From assembly GCA_964390695.1 (NCBI GenBank), contig CAYMKI010000180.1, forward strand, positions 1 through 5,624: a stretch of DNA of 5,624 nucleotides. Reading direction: 5' to 3'. This document shows positions 1-4,806 of the stretch, piece by piece. Both the position numbers and the translations under genes were made by a program. The DNA comes from CAWACC01 sp964390695. Lineage in GTDB: Bacteria; Chlamydiota; Chlamydiia; Chlamydiales; Parachlamydiaceae. Under the pieces are notes generated by a model. It saw nothing but the letters and a program-made list of their open reading frames with translations. It had not been told where the DNA came from and ran no database searches. How positions within the stretch are numbered: position 1 is the stretch's first letter; each line of letters starts with the position of its first letter.

Positions 1-285
1 TATGAAGGAGATTATACACAACCCTACTCATGGATTCTTGGGACAGAAGTTTCGAATTTAGATGATATTCCGGCTGGACTAGTTGGAAAAGTTATCCAAG
101 AGTCAACGTATGCTGTTTTTACAACGAAGGGAGAATTTCCTCAAAGTTTAATTTCCACTTGGCAAACAATTTGGCAATCGGATTTGTCTCGTTCTTATAC
201 AACTGATTTTGAGTTATATTCATCAGATTTTGATCCCCAAAGAAATCCCGAAGTGAAAGTTTATATTGCGATCAAGAGAGACTAA
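1..285 (+). CDS. GyrI-like / AraC effector-binding domain protein, C-terminal part
   Basis: The frame is open from the first base and ends at TAA 283-285, giving 94 residues of a protein that starts outside the window. Family knowledge: the segment reads like the C-terminal part of the GyrI-like small-molecule-binding domain (the AraC/Rob effector-binding fold), which usually occupies about 150 residues. Typical blocks visible are YEGDYTQPYSWILGTEVS near the beginning, then LDDIPAGLVGKVI, YAVFTTKG at about residues 38-45, and a TWQTIWQSDL helix at about 53-62, followed by an acidic strand and KVYIAIK at the end. Such domains bind hydrophobic or cationic ligands, either alone or fused to an AraC or MerR DNA-binding domain. 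The missing N-terminus decides which, so regulator versus stand-alone ligand binder is open. Its stop overlaps the next start (TAATG), so translational coupling is likely. Confidence 0.85.
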   Translation, partial: YEGDYTQPYSWILGTEVSNLDDIPAGLVGKVIQESTYAVFTTKGEFPQSLISTWQTIWQSDLSRSYTTDFELYSSDFDPQRNPEVKVYIAIKRD

Positions 286-872
286 TGAATTCAGCTGAAT
301 TTGCTCAGGTAGAGGTCTATTTATATTACTTTCATGTTCATGAATTAAAAGAAGTTTGTGATCGATTCCAACTCTCATCTTCTGGAAAGAAGAAAGATTT
401 GATTTTAAGGCTTTTATCTTACTTCAAATCAGGAAAGAAACAAGAATTAATGGATTTTCCTAGAGCTCAGAAGAGGGAAAAATACCCTCTTCAACCGGAA
501 ACGAAAATTCTAATGGGAGCATATAAAAATGATCTGAATACTCGAATGTTTTTCAAGAAACTAATAGGAGATCATTTTCATTTTACAGCTTTCGGAATCG
601 ATTGGATTAATGAAAGATGGGCAAAGGGAGATCCACCAACTCATCAGGAATTTGCTTCTTTTTGGGAGAAGGAATACGAATCACGCAAAATACAGAAAGC
701 GACACCAAAAAAAGAGTGGGCTTATCTGAATTTTATACAGCGATATTCAAAAGAGCACCCAGAATTTTCAAAAGCACAAGTTATAGATGCTTGGAAACTC
801 GAACGAAACTCTTGTGTTCAACAAGCCAAAATAATTCTCGAAAATTTTTTTAGGATTGGGAGGCAAAAATAG
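285..872 (+). CDS. SAP domain-containing protein with DUF6434-like region
   Basis: A 195-residue soluble basic protein. Residues about 15-48 (HVHELKEVCDRFQLSSSGKK and following) match the SAP helix-extension-helix pattern, a nucleic-acid-binding motif with the usual conserved glycine and Lys-rich turn before the second helix. Residues about 75-112 (MGAYKNDLNTRMFFKKLIG then HFHF) resemble the DUF6434 segment that often follows SAP domains in bacteria. Residues about 143-173 (KEWAYLNFIQRYSKEHPEFS, ending DAWK) resemble the C-terminal repeat-like part of the same proteins. The cellular role of this family is not known to me; DNA or RNA binding is inferred from SAP alone. The ATG at 285 overlaps the upstream stop. 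Only a weak purine-rich stretch precedes it, so coupled translation is likely. The gene ends in TAG 870-872, which overlaps the probable start of the protease gene. A 7-T run lies at 845-851 near the 3' end. Confidence 0.8.
   Translation: MNSAEFAQVEVYLYYFHVHELKEVCDRFQLSSSGKKKDLILRLLSYFKSGKKQELMDFPRAQKREKYPLQPETKILMGAYKNDLNTRMFFKKLIGDHFHFTAFGIDWINERWAKGDPPTHQEFASFWEKEYESRKIQKATPKKEWAYLNFIQRYSKEHPEFSKAQVIDAWKLERNSCVQQAKIILENFFRIGRQK
858..863 (+). promoter_or_regulatory. Ribosome-binding site for the CPBP protease gene, supporting an ATA start
   Basis: GGGAGG at 858-863 is the strongest Shine-Dalgarno match in this part of the plus strand. It is followed by a 5-nt spacer (864-868) and then ATA at 869-871. 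No ATG, GTG or TTG lies at a usable distance in the protease frame. The motif sits inside the last codons of the SAP gene, as is common for coupled genes. Confidence 0.6.
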
Positions 873-1594
873 ACATACATAATACATCAGCAAATAAAAA
901 AACGTTCTTTATCCTATGGATCTTATGCATCATTGGTTCTTGGTCTGTTCTTCCCTATAGTTATCTTTTAGGGATATTACCCAGTGCTGTTTCCATTTGG
1001 AAAATAGCCTTGCTAGGAACGATCCAAGCAATCCTGTTTTTCGGTCTTATATGCTGGATTAGCTATAAGATTCTGCCAAAAACAGATCTTAATCCTTTTC
1101 CACCTCTTTTTGGAGTTCATTGGCTCAAGAAAGTAGTATATCCAGCTGTTATTGCTGGTATTTTGGTGGGACTGGCCATTTTCTTATTTGATAAGACCAT
1201 TTTTAATAGCTCTCTTCTTTCAGAGGCTCATCCGCCATTTTGGGCAGGCGCTTTGGCTTCTATTTATGGAGCAGTCAATGAAGAGGTTCTACTCAGACTC
1301 TTTCTTTTCACTCTCGTATATTTCCTCATCGGCAAATGTGTAAAAATACATGAAAGTACTAGATCGACTATATTATGGAGCGTGAATGTTCTGGTGGCTT
1401 TCCTGTTTGGTTTAGGTCATCTACCAGCAGCTTTCAAACTTGCTTCTCCCTCGGGTTTTGAAATTTTTCGACTGCTCTTTCTCAATGGAATTGCTGGTGT
1501 TGTATTCGGCTGGCTCTATTGGTCTAGGGGGCTCTGGACAGCAATAGCAGCCCATTTTATGACCGATCTCATGATTCATGTGTTTTTGATTTAG
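869..1594 (+). CDS. CPBP-family intramembrane metalloprotease, apparent ATA start
   Basis: Polytopic membrane protein of the CPBP (CAAX protease and bacteriocin-processing, Abi) family, glutamate proteases that cut within or near membranes; the substrate here is unknown. Read from ATA 869 it has 241 residues, a usual family length. All three family motifs are present: EEVLLR at 138-143, FGLGH at 180-184 and HFMTD at 229-233, so the active site looks intact. The first conventional start is TTG 1010, which would give 194 residues and lose a clear membrane segment (FFILWILCIIGSWSVLPY, residues 13-30). The frame is open back to the TAG at 851-853. The ATA follows GGGAGG by 5 nt and overlaps the SAP stop as ATAG. 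Either AUA is used, or an ancestral start was lost or misread. Family certain; exact start uncertain. Ends at TAG 1592-1594. Confidence 0.85.
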   Translation: MDIHNTSANKKTFFILWILCIIGSWSVLPYSYLLGILPSAVSIWKIALLGTIQAILFFGLICWISYKILPKTDLNPFPPLFGVHWLKKVVYPAVIAGILVGLAIFLFDKTIFNSSLLSEAHPPFWAGALASIYGAVNEEVLLRLFLFTLVYFLIGKCVKIHESTRSTILWSVNVLVAFLFGLGHLPAAFKLASPSGFEIFRLLFLNGIAGVVFGWLYWSRGLWTAIAAHFMTDLMIHVFLI

Positions 1595-1796
1595 ATGTGA
1601 ACGGAAGTAGATTCTTTATTCTTCAACGGGTAATCCTAAAGCTATTCAAGAACTTAAGTCTCCATAAACTTGGAAAAAATTTTTAGAAGCCTCTCCTTAA
1701 GGCAATTTTCATAAATATGAACAGGTACCACTTCTATTTAAGGAGTATACCCCCTCCGTTTTTCCAAGGCGCTCGTTCCATCTACTGGGAGTCACA
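1595..1796. other. Convergent intergenic gap, no gene seen
   Basis: These 202 bp separate the stop of the protease gene from the stop of the minus-strand small ORF. I found no supported coding region. There is a short hairpin, GCCT at 1689-1692 with AGGC at 1700-1703. On the minus strand it is followed by TTCTAAAAATTTTTT, which is a weak terminator candidate for the right-hand operon. A 10-bp inverted pair, CTTGGAAAAA at 1669-1678 and TTTTTCCAAG at 1759-1768, lies 80 bp apart and may be chance in AT-rich DNA. No tRNA end or attachment-site repeat was recognised. The gap marks where the two differently oriented gene groups meet and may be an element boundary. Confidence 0.5.
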
Positions 1797-2036
1797 TTAG
1801 TTTTCCCAAGGAGCTTTGCTCTTGCTTGCAATTGCTTTAACGAGCTCATTTTTCTTGATATAGCCATAGAAGCCATCAGGGAATGCATCAAACGGTAGGA
1901 AAGCAAGATAGGCTTCTCTATTTCCACCAGAGGCATAAAAACGCTGGCGGGCTTGTATCTCTAGCATCCTTTGCTGTTGAGCGTCTCTTGGCTTTCCTAT
2001 ACCGATCAAAGCCCATAATCTATCGCCAGAGCCCAT
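1797..2036 (-). CDS. Hypothetical small protein, 79 aa (111 aa if started at 2132)
   Basis: Not recognised. From ATG 2036 the product has 79 residues, begins MGSGDRLWALIGIGKPRDA and ends KAIASKSKAPWEN. It is mixed charged and probably helical in the first half (AQQQRMLEIQARQRFY), with an aromatic stretch FDAFPDGFYGYIKKNEL and no membrane segment or signal peptide. The frame is open to ATG 2132, which would add 32 residues. Those codons lie in the GGGACA repeat/hairpin DNA, overlap the helicase gene by 23 nt and have no ribosome-binding site. ATG 2036 has GGAG at 2040-2043, with a short 3-nt spacer, so I prefer it. The gene is last in the minus-strand operon, downstream of the helicase part. 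An accessory role in replication is possible but unsupported by motifs. Confidence 0.55.
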   Translation of the reverse strand: MGSGDRLWALIGIGKPRDAQQQRMLEIQARQRFYASGGNREAYLAFLPFDAFPDGFYGYIKKNELVKAIASKSKAPWEN

Positions 2037-2066
2037 CTTCTCCAGCCTATTTAATCGAACCTTGTG

Positions 2067-2100
2067 AGACGGGACATGTCTAAAGACACATGTCCCGTCT
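2067..2100. repeat. Perfect inverted repeat, 13-bp arms, 8-nt loop
   Basis: AGACGGGACATGT at 2067-2079 is the exact reverse complement of ACATGTCCCGTCT at 2088-2100, with CTAAAGAC between them. The loop side also allows an alternative inner stem, TGTCT 2077-2081 with AGACA 2084-2088, so two folds are possible. It lies 9 bp downstream of the helicase stop on the minus strand. No T run follows the hairpin in either direction, so a simple intrinsic terminator is unlikely. Both arms contain the GGGACA/TGTCCC core that recurs next to it, which favours a protein-binding or replication role (inference). Confidence 0.85.
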
Positions 2101-2157
2101 GTCCCGTTCTTAGTCGGGGACATGTCCCTCATTTGTCCCGTCCCTGTCCCATGTCCC
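2071..2157. repeat. GGGACA/TGTCCC motif cluster (iteron-like) with 12-bp palindrome
   Basis: Within 87 bp, TGTCCC starts at 2091, 2100, 2123, 2134, 2145 and 2152, and its complement GGGACA starts at 2071 and 2117. GGGACATGTCCC at 2117-2128 is a perfect 12-bp palindrome. Starts at 2123, 2134 and 2145 are 11 bp apart, about one helical turn. The cluster straddles the 3' end of the helicase gene, whose last residues (GTWDRDGTNEGHVPD) it encodes, and the following spacer. My recollection is that related RepA-like ATPase genes often end in similar low-complexity Gly/Thr/Asp-rich codons, so it may be a conserved DNA site as well as coding. An iteron or operator role is inference. Confidence 0.7.
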
Positions 2158-2871
2158 GCATGGTTTCCAATAATCTTTATGTGCTTCGATACATTCTTTA
2201 TCTCTCAAACTGATTACTGCTCTTTGGAATGCTTTCTTATTGGCATCCTTGCCTCCTGCTGTTGAAATGCTCGCTTTATATGCAGCTTCCCGCCAAATAT
2301 CGACATGAACGCCCTCAGATTTGTTGCAGTTACCAGATTCAAATAACTTGAGGAGGCAATCGAAAGCCACCTTTTGAGAGCCTTTCAATTTTTCTATATT
2401 GGATTTGCATCCAAGAACATCGTCATCTATTTTCTCCAAGACACACGACGTTATTACTTCGCCATCTTCTTCATCGATCCAACCATCGAGAAGAATGGAT
2501 CTTGGTTTAAAAATAACAGTAGGAGGAGGTTCGTAGTCTTTGACTTTTGTCGTTGATAGCTTCCGAACATCTCCCTGCTTGGCTAAGCAATACTCCCAAT
2601 CAAGAGCTCCCCGCAAAGAAGAGTTTCCTCTTGCCCTTCCAGAATCACTAAGAGGTGAATGATGAACAACCAAAACAGCACATCCATATTTCAACCTGAT
2701 GGCTGTATCAATGCAATTAACAAACTTTGTCATATCCTCAGTCTTGTTCTCATCTCCTGGGCCAAAATTTCTGTTGAGAGTATCGATGATGACAAACACA
2801 GGTAGACCATGTTTACGTTTTAGCTCCTCTATAGCTTCAATCACTTCTTTGACATTAGATGGGTCTAACAT
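2110..2871 (-). CDS. RepA-like helicase, C-terminal half (frame-split from the primase gene)
   Basis: This frame holds the second half of a RecA-fold hexameric helicase of the plasmid RepA/AAA_25 type. Walker B is LPVFVIIDT, with the aspartate at residue 30 of this fragment. AVLVVHHSP at 65-73 is the next core strand and sensor-like motif, and GRARGNSSLRGALDWEY at 78-94 is the conserved block that follows it in RepA-like ATPases. Residues about 165-245 form a basic C-terminal extension. Walker A is absent because it lies in the preceding frame. The first ATG (2871) has no ribosome-binding site, and the seven codons before it (VSDRPAQ) are family-typical coding, so independent initiation is unlikely. 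Restoring the frame joins it to the upstream half as residues 454-706 of one protein. It ends at TAA 2110-2112, inside the GGGACA cluster. Confidence 0.85.
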   Translation of the reverse strand: MLDPSNVKEVIEAIEELKRKHGLPVFVIIDTLNRNFGPGDENKTEDMTKFVNCIDTAIRLKYGCAVLVVHHSPLSDSGRARGNSSLRGALDWEYCLAKQGDVRKLSTTKVKDYEPPPTVIFKPRSILLDGWIDEEDGEVITSCVLEKIDDDVLGCKSNIEKLKGSQKVAFDCLLKLFESGNCNKSEGVHVDIWREAAYKASISTAGGKDANKKAFQRAVISLRDKECIEAHKDYWKPCGTWDRDGTNEGHVPD

Positions 2872-2884
2872 TTGCGCAGGACGA

Positions 2885-4231
2885 TCAGAAACAAAAAAAA
2901 GGAATTTGTTCCAAATCGATATTATTAGCTAATGACCAAGCTTTAAGCCTCTTTGAAAGACCAGAAAAACCTTCCCCTGCAATGTAGAAAACGAGCCCTT
3001 TTTTCCGGATAGGCGAACTATGCCAATTGTGACCAGAAGCTACACAAAGCCCCATGTCAATCGCAAGAAAAGATTTCATGCTTCCAGGTTCTCCGAACAG
3101 TTGGATAAAGGAGCAGGCATCAATGTATGATTTTATTAACCAATTAGCTTTGGGAGGTTCTCGAGTTAACGCATATGCTGAACGAAACTGAAAGCTTCGA
3201 GGTGGTATTTGAGGGATTGAGAGTACGCTATTTTTTGTTTGCTCTTCAGATCGTCGAACTTGCCTTAACTGATTAGCCGCTATATCTAATCCACAATGAA
3301 CATGAAGGTCGTTAAAATCGGTAAGATACTTGTTTGATGAAAAGACAAATCCTTCAGGGAAGATTGGAATGATTACATCACAGCCGTATGCCTTGGCAGC
3401 TTCTTCAGCTTTTGTTTTACCTGGGTTGCCAGGCGTTTCTCGATCATCGTCGGCTGCTATGATAAGCTTAGCTTGAGGATATTTTTTTCTTAGGTTGTGG
3501 GCTACTGACTTTAAGTTGCCGCAATCAAATGCAACGACAACAGGGCTGTTTGTAGCTTGATGAATACTTGCAGCTGTAGCGTAGCCTTCGGCAATAAAAA
3601 TTGGACTTTGAGTTTCGATCGTACCGATTACATGAAAATTTCCCTTTTTAGCCCCATAAATTCTTTTGGTTCCATCTTCCTGAATACATTGAACAGCCTG
3701 CAGCTGACCATCAAGGTTACAAAGAGGGATAACAACAGCGGGAATACCTTGATAATCAACCCTGTATTTTATTCCATAAGCATTGATTTGTTTGCGTTCT
3801 AAATAAGATGTATGACCTTTTGTAGTTGGATCTTGAAGAGCCTGATCCCAAGTCTCTTGAGCTTTTTCAATACGTCTCTTCTTTTCTTCTTGGAGTTCTT
3901 GGTCTAGATGCTTTTTTCTTTGTACTTCCTTGGCACAGATTTCTGCTTGTTCCTCTTGCGAAATCCATTGATTGGCCTCGTAGCTATTATAAACAAAGGT
4001 TTCTTGTTCTCCAGACCAGGTACCATAATAGCAATTCAGATAAGCGTTACCTTTCGAAGATACACCTTGATAACAGCGGTACCATTCATCAGGCTGGTTT
4101 TTCTTTGCATCCATAGAGAATCTGTGTAGCTTTCCATCACATTTCAGAGGGCCATCAAAAGATATCCCATTGGCGTGCATGTGAGATAAGCAGTCCAACT
4201 CATGATTAATAAAATGGTTAAGCATATTCAT
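2885..4231 (-). CDS. Toprim primase and RepA-like helicase, N-terminal part (frame-split)
   Basis: The 448-residue N-terminal part of a plasmid/integrative-element primase-helicase. Residues about 30-80 (DGKLHRF, then DEWYRCYQG and YYGTWSGE) match the N-terminal module of such mobile-element primases. A charged helical linker spans about 92-130. SYLERKQINAYGIKYR at 142-157 leads into the Toprim domain, which catalyses primer synthesis: FIAEGYATAASIHQA carries Glu215, and IIAADDDRE carries the metal-binding Asp261-Asp263. NDLHVHCGL at 307-315 closes that region. The RecA-fold ATPase starts at about 355 with Walker A GEPGSMKS at 380-387, a GxxGxxKS variant of the P-loop, and VFYIAGEGF at 414-422. 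The frame then terminates after IPFFCF because of the T8 run. Start ATG 4231 follows the upstream stop by 7 nt, with a modest GAGAG site. Without the C-terminal half the helicase would lack Walker B; primase activity could persist. Confidence 0.88.
   Translation of the reverse strand: MNMLNHFINHELDCLSHMHANGISFDGPLKCDGKLHRFSMDAKKNQPDEWYRCYQGVSSKGNAYLNCYYGTWSGEQETFVYNSYEANQWISQEEQAEICAKEVQRKKHLDQELQEEKKRRIEKAQETWDQALQDPTTKGHTSYLERKQINAYGIKYRVDYQGIPAVVIPLCNLDGQLQAVQCIQEDGTKRIYGAKKGNFHVIGTIETQSPIFIAEGYATAASIHQATNSPVVVAFDCGNLKSVAHNLRKKYPQAKLIIAADDDRETPGNPGKTKAEEAAKAYGCDVIIPIFPEGFVFSSNKYLTDFNDLHVHCGLDIAANQLRQVRRSEEQTKNSVLSIPQIPPRSFQFRSAYALTREPPKANWLIKSYIDACSFIQLFGEPGSMKSFLAIDMGLCVASGHNWHSSPIRKKGLVFYIAGEGFSGLSKRLKAWSLANNIDLEQIPFFCF
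2893..2900 (-). other. T8 homopolymer frameshift site splitting the primase-helicase gene (2110-4231)
   Basis: On the minus strand the sequence reads ATTCC followed by eight T and then GTTTCTGATCG. As written it translates IPFFCF then stop. Removing one T gives IPFFVSDRPAQ and runs straight into the second frame, producing a continuous 706-residue protein from 4231 to 2110. The junction falls between Walker A and Walker B, in the stretch where RepA-like proteins normally read on without interruption. Possible explanations are a true frameshift mutation (pseudogene), a sequencing or assembly indel, or expression rescued by polymerase slippage or ribosomal +1 shifting on the run. The sequence alone cannot choose between them. 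Confidence 0.85.
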
Positions 4232-4238
4232 CTTTCTC

Positions 4239-4475
4239 TCACGAAATTTCTGTTTTGGATAAAGAAGGAGAGCTTATATAAAGGTTGTAGAGCCCTCTCA
4301 CAGTTAACTCTTGAAAGCACCTAGGCAAATAAAGTCTTGCAGTCTCTGCATTACGTTCGGCGTTATCTAGATGCTCCACATCTCTGCTAACATCAAACCG
4401 GTCGAGCCAATAATGAACTTGCCTAAAGCTTTCTTTGACCGTGTATTCATCCCAGTTAGGATCTGAACGGTTCAT
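4239..4475 (-). CDS. Hypothetical protein, 78 aa
   Basis: Not recognised. Starting at ATG 4475 it encodes 78 residues: an acidic, probably helical first two-thirds (ESFRQVHYWLDRFDVSRDVE, then NAERNAETARLY) and a short tail. It has no membrane segment, Cys cluster or known catalytic motif. The frame is open to an ATG at 4508, but that start lies inside the HTH gene. ATG 4475 has GGAGG at 4481-4485 and sits 2 nt after the upstream TAA, so I chose it. The tight packing between an excisionase-like gene and the primase start (7-nt gap) shows it belongs to the same operon. Its role is probably accessory to replication or excision of the element (inference from position only). Confidence 0.75.
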   Translation of the reverse strand: MNRSDPNWDEYTVKESFRQVHYWLDRFDVSRDVEHLDNAERNAETARLYLPRCFQELTVRGLYNLYISSPSLSKTEIS

Positions 4476-4477
4476 GA

Positions 4478-4678
4478 TTACCTCCAGCAGGACTGTTTTT
4501 CGATCCATTCATCGAACAAATCCTGTCGAAGATAAAGACGTTTTCCAATTCGTCTGACGGCCTTTTCAAGACCATTTTTATGACGCTTAAGTAAGTAGTG
4601 TCTTAATTGTCCCATAGTGAAGGGATATCTAGTGTCATTCACGATCTGCTGAAGAGATCGATATTCAATGTTATCCAT
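4478..4678 (-). CDS. Excisionase-like / AlpA-type helix-turn-helix protein
   Basis: A 66-residue protein of the small winged-HTH class found beside integrases and replication genes of phages, plasmids and integrative elements. Residues 8-30 (SLQQIVNDTRYPFTMGQLRH and following) form the helix-turn-helix, NGLEKAVRRIGKRLYL at 35-50 is the strand-turn-strand wing with the usual RRIGKR basic turn, and DLFDEWIEKQ at 53-62 is the closing helix. Relatives act as excisionases bending attachment-site DNA, or as transcription factors for neighbouring integrase or excision genes. Which applies here is unknown. ATG 4678 is preceded by an excellent TAAGGAGG. It leads the operon HTH / 78-aa unknown / primase-helicase, consistent with a regulatory role over that operon. 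Confidence 0.78.
   Translation of the reverse strand: MDNIEYRSLQQIVNDTRYPFTMGQLRHYLLKRHKNGLEKAVRRIGKRLYLRQDLFDEWIEKQSCWR
4481..4485 (-). promoter_or_regulatory. Ribosome-binding site fixing the 78-aa gene start
   Basis: GGAGG on the minus strand, followed by TAATC and then ATG at 4475. It overlaps the last codons and stop of the HTH gene, an arrangement expected for coupled translation. It argues against the longer start at 4508. Confidence 0.75.
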
Positions 4679-4682
4679 TTAG

Positions 4683-4690
4683 CCTCCTTA
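4683..4690 (-). promoter_or_regulatory. Strong ribosome-binding site of the HTH gene
   Basis: TAAGGAGG on the minus strand is a full match to the 16S anti-Shine-Dalgarno core. It is separated from ATG 4678 by the 4-nt CTAA. It suggests efficient translation of the first gene of the replication operon. Confidence 0.8.
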
Positions 4691-4702
4691 ATTTGGCTGA
4701 TT

Positions 4703-4760
4703 TTGAATTCAACCCAATTGTGATGGAAGCTACTAATTATATGTCGGCACGGTGGTGCAC
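4703..4760 (-). promoter_or_regulatory. Candidate promoter and operator region of the replication operon
   Basis: The 127-bp spacer 4680-4806 precedes the HTH gene on the minus strand. TATAAT (minus strand, 4736-4741) is a perfect -10 hexamer 57 bp before the start codon, but no good -35 lies at 16-18 bp, so an activator may be needed. Upstream, at the -35 position, GGCACGGTGGTGCAC (4746-4760) holds a short inverted repeat (GCAC 4747-4750 with GTGC 4755-4758), GC-rich against its surroundings. TTGAATTCAA at 4703-4712 is a 10-bp palindrome in the leader. Both are possible operators for the HTH protein; this is inference. Confidence 0.4.
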
Positions 4761-4806
4761 ACTTTTCTTTCAATATAAAAAATGAATCTAACAGACTGAA
4801 TTTCTA

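Noticed and set aside
845..851. T7 run near the SAP gene end as a second frameshift site
   Set aside because: The SAP frame runs normally through it to a stop that overlaps the next start, and the other frame meets TAG at 851-853. No joined product is implied.
1010..1594. CPBP protease starting at TTG 1010 (194 aa)
   Set aside because: It would cut off a family-typical first membrane segment that is open in frame upstream, and it has no good ribosome-binding site. The longer reading from 869 is preferred.
1669..1768. 10-bp inverted pair CTTGGAAAAA / TTTTTCCAAG as insertion-sequence ends
   Set aside because: Only 80 bp apart with no transposase, no target duplication and A/T-rich composition. 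Chance is a sufficient explanation.
1709..1936. 75-aa minus-strand ORF over the intergenic gap
   Set aside because: Most of it overlaps the better-supported 79-aa ORF in another frame. Its composition and lack of a ribosome-binding site suggest a chance frame.
2067..2100. Intrinsic terminator for the helicase gene
   Set aside because: The hairpin is strong, but no T run follows it on either strand and the downstream frame is open through it.
3557..4129. Plus-strand ORFs opposite the primase gene
   Set aside because: They lie antisense to a gene with clear Toprim motifs, have no ribosome-binding sites and show no protein-like pattern.
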